From contig MVZQ01000009.1 of assembly GCA_002068435.1 (NCBI GenBank), positions 1 to 35,149 of the forward strand: 35,149 bases of DNA. Reading direction: 5' to 3'. This document shows positions 33,723 through 35,149 of the stretch, in pieces. The DNA comes from Euryarchaeota archaeon ADurb.BinA087 (GTDB taxonomy: Archaea; Halobacteriota; Methanomicrobia; Methanomicrobiales; Methanospirillaceae). The first letter of the stretch is position 1. Every line of letters begins with the position of its first letter. The translations under genes and the position numbers were made by a program. Below the pieces are notes generated by a model. It did no database searches and was not told the origin of the DNA. It was given only the letters and a program-made list of their open reading frames with translations.

Positions 33723-34415
33723 GTGCACATTATGGAAGGATTCTTACCATGGCAGTGGTGCGTGGTGTGGTGGATTATCGCATTGCCCTGCCTGGTATTC
33801 GGCATTTACCAGTTGAAAAAAGTCTTGGAAAAGGATCGCGAAGCCCTCCCGCTCCTTGGGGTGACGGGCGGATTCATCTTCATCCTCTCTTCCCTGAAAC
33901 TTCCCTCGGTCACCGGCAGTTGTTCCCATCCGACAGGAACCGGTCTTTCCACCATATGTTTTGGACCGTGGATAACCTCGGTTATCTGCGCTATTGTGCT
34001 CCTGTTCCAGAGCCTCTTTCTTGCTCATGGTGGCCTTTCGGTACTTGGGGCGAATATCGTTTCGATGGGGATTGTCGGGCCTCTTGCAGGATATGCGGTA
34101 TATCGGGCACTCCGTAATACTCGGATTAATATGTATCTGACAGTTTTCATGGTCTGTGCTTTGGCAGACCTGTTCACCTACTTTACTACTTCATTCGAAC
34201 TTGCACTGGCATATCCTGCAGAGGTTGGGGGTGTAATGAGTTCCTTCGCCCTCTTCATGGGGATCTTTGCAATCACGCAAGTTCCTCTCGCTATTGTAGA
34301 GGGAGTGGTTCTCGCGTTGGTATTCAAATATATTGTCAAGCTGAAACCCGATATAATCCTCCAGTTGAAGGTATTTCCGGAAGAAAAGATCAGGGCAGCC
34401 CGGGGTGAGACCTGA
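33723..34415 (+). CDS. cbiM: Cobalt ECF transporter S component CbiM
   Basis: A 230-residue CbiM/NikM protein that binds and moves Co2+ across the membrane with the CbiNQO module. With the GTG at 33723 as start the N terminus reads M-H-I-M-E-G, the conserved CbiM/NikM N terminus in which the first residues and His2 bind the metal. His69 in SCSHPTGTGLS matches the further conserved His. GFLPW, GTGLSTICFGPW, QSLFLAHGGLSVLGANIVSMGIVGPLAGY and about seven hydrophobic segments complete the family pattern. An ATG at 33720 is in frame, but the ribosome binding site GAGGTGAT ends directly before it, so spacing also favours GTG. The stop overlaps cbiN by one base. Confidence 0.93.
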   Translation: MHIMEGFLPWQWCVVWWIIALPCLVFGIYQLKKVLEKDREALPLLGVTGGFIFILSSLKLPSVTGSCSHPTGTGLSTICFGPWITSVICAIVLLFQSLFLAHGGLSVLGANIVSMGIVGPLAGYAVYRALRNTRINMYLTVFMVCALADLFTYFTTSFELALAYPAEVGGVMSSFALFMGIFAITQVPLAIVEGVVLALVFKYIVKLKPDIILQLKVFPEEKIRAARGET

Positions 34416-34717
34416 TGTCCTTCAAATACGGGCTGGAGATCATCGCCCTCCTCGCCATCATTGGATTCTGTGGCTTGTTTCTCTACACGAGTTCAATCAT
34501 GTCCGATGCAGAATTTGCCGGGTCTGATACTGTGGGGTCCTCTCAGATCGCAGAACTAACAGGGAAATCGGAAGAGGAATTTCAACCGTTAATCGGGCAA
34601 TGGATTCCCCCCAGTGGCGAGATAGAGTCCGCCCTGTTTGCCTTACAAGCGGCGATCGGGGGAATATTTGTCGGCTGGGTATTTGGCTACTGGAAGGGCC
34701 AGAAGAAGACTGCATGA
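34415..34717 (+). CDS. cbiN: Cobalt ECF transporter accessory protein CbiN
   Basis: A 100-residue protein with two membrane helices (about 7-26 and 76-93) and an extracytoplasmic loop between them. The loop includes EFAGSDTVGSSQIAEL, close to the CbiN pattern, and WIPPSGEIESALFALQAAIGGIFVGWVFGYW is the family's second helix. CbiN is the small loop-presenting subunit that loads metal into CbiM; its presence points to cobalt rather than nickel, since nickel systems usually use NikN or a fused form. It starts one base before the end of cbiM and is followed by cbiQ. Confidence 0.9.
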   Translation: MSFKYGLEIIALLAIIGFCGLFLYTSSIMSDAEFAGSDTVGSSQIAELTGKSEEEFQPLIGQWIPPSGEIESALFALQAAIGGIFVGWVFGYWKGQKKTA

Positions 34718-34738
34718 ATCGACAGGAGTATTTCCTGC

Positions 34739-35149
34739 ATGTATGAAGAATTCCTGGAAGATATTGCCCAGACCAATAGGCTGAGAGAGGTCAACACCTA
34801 CCTGAAGCTGATCGCGGGGACCGGTGCAATCCTGCTCTGTCTCCTTTCGTCAAGCTACTTCCCGCCCCTTTTTATTGCGCTGGTCCTTTCAGGGGCAATA
34901 CTCTTTCTCGCAAGAATTGATGCGAAGACATATGGGGAACTCTTCCTTGTCCCATTCACATTTGCGGTGATGAGTGTCGCGGTCATCATCCTGCTTTCCG
35001 GGGGCGGGGAGGTATACTGGAGCTGGAGTCCGCTCCCCTGGCTCTCGCTCTCGCTCACGAGTGAAAGCATCAATGAAGGATTCTTTGTATTCTGCCGGGT
35101 AATTGGGGGGATGTCAGCCCTGATCTTCATCGCTCTCACTACTCCAATG
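34739..35149 (+). CDS. cbiQ: ECF transporter T component CbiQ, N-terminal part
   Basis: The frame starts ATG at 34739, 21 bp after cbiN, and is still open at the end of the window, so only about 137 residues are visible. The opening MYEEFLEDIAQTNRLREVNTYLKL is the usual archaeal CbiQ N terminus, followed by membrane segments at about 26-42, 44-57 and 67-85. CbiQ is the scaffold subunit that couples CbiM to the ATPase CbiO, which should follow outside the window. GGAG lies about eleven bases before the ATG. Its place after cbiM and cbiN makes the assignment safe. Confidence 0.9.
   Translation, partial: MYEEFLEDIAQTNRLREVNTYLKLIAGTGAILLCLLSSSYFPPLFIALVLSGAILFLARIDAKTYGELFLVPFTFAVMSVAVIILLSGGGEVYWSWSPLPWLSLSLTSESINEGFFVFCRVIGGMSALIFIALTTPM

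Overview
The window looks like chromosomal DNA of a methanogenic euryarchaeon, most likely order Methanomicrobiales (genus not resolvable by eye). The reasons are an archaeal-type riboflavin synthase paralogous to lumazine synthase, a family 6 type DNA-deoxyinosine glycosylase, an argC-CBS-argJ-argB cluster, a COG4908 condensation-like protein, TrpB2, an iron-sulfur flavoprotein and cbiMNQ, together with archaeal TATA boxes, leaderless starts and GGTGAT/GGAGG ribosome binding sites. There is no rRNA, tRNA, CRISPR array, insertion sequence or prophage. The window opens inside thiC and closes inside cbiQ.

Layout. 1-4166: the 3' end of thiC, purE (minus strand), then a tight operon of class V aminotransferase, ribC, ribH and an AspC-like aminotransferase. 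4450-9224: a CorA-type Mg2+ channel, then a probable export operon (Yip1-like membrane protein, a membrane-anchored Ig-like extracytoplasmic protein, a LolD/MacB-type ATPase and a MacB/FtsX permease). 9673-14603: aldehyde dehydrogenase, YfcE/MJ0936-type phosphodiesterase, a DASS (SLC13) anion symporter, and a condensation-domain-like acyltransferase convergent with it. 14766-17309: TrpB2 and an ATP-NAD-kinase-like protein. 17557-21204: a minus-strand VOC / iron-sulfur flavoprotein / DUF6125-like cassette, then a SagB-type nitroreductase divergent from a nucleoside-recognition (Gate) membrane protein. 21409-27232, all on the minus strand: acetyl-CoA synthetase and an OFA-type MFS transporter, a possible micro-ORF, a TMEM175-like channel, the deoxyinosine glycosylase, an XRE regulator and a secreted tail-anchored protein. 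27676-32371: argC, a CBS-domain protein, argJ and argB, followed by a thioredoxin-CcdA fusion. 32592-35149: chorismate mutase divergent from an M50 protease, then cbiM-cbiN-cbiQ (cobalt ECF transporter, cut by the window edge).

Most genes are housekeeping or transport genes, and I found no convincing new defence or mobile system. The most interesting signals are regulatory: three TGTACA-like hexamers at exact 10-bp steps over the trpB2 promoter; a 19-bp palindrome abutting the argC TATA box and a 16-bp palindrome further upstream; a 9-bp inverted repeat in the XRE promoter; and a 14-bp palindrome at the predicted cbiM transcription start. Further points are the true start of CbiM (GTG, giving Met-His at the N terminus), a Trx-CcdA fusion in a lineage usually lacking cytochromes, a CBS protein inside the arginine operon, and two candidate micro-ORFs.
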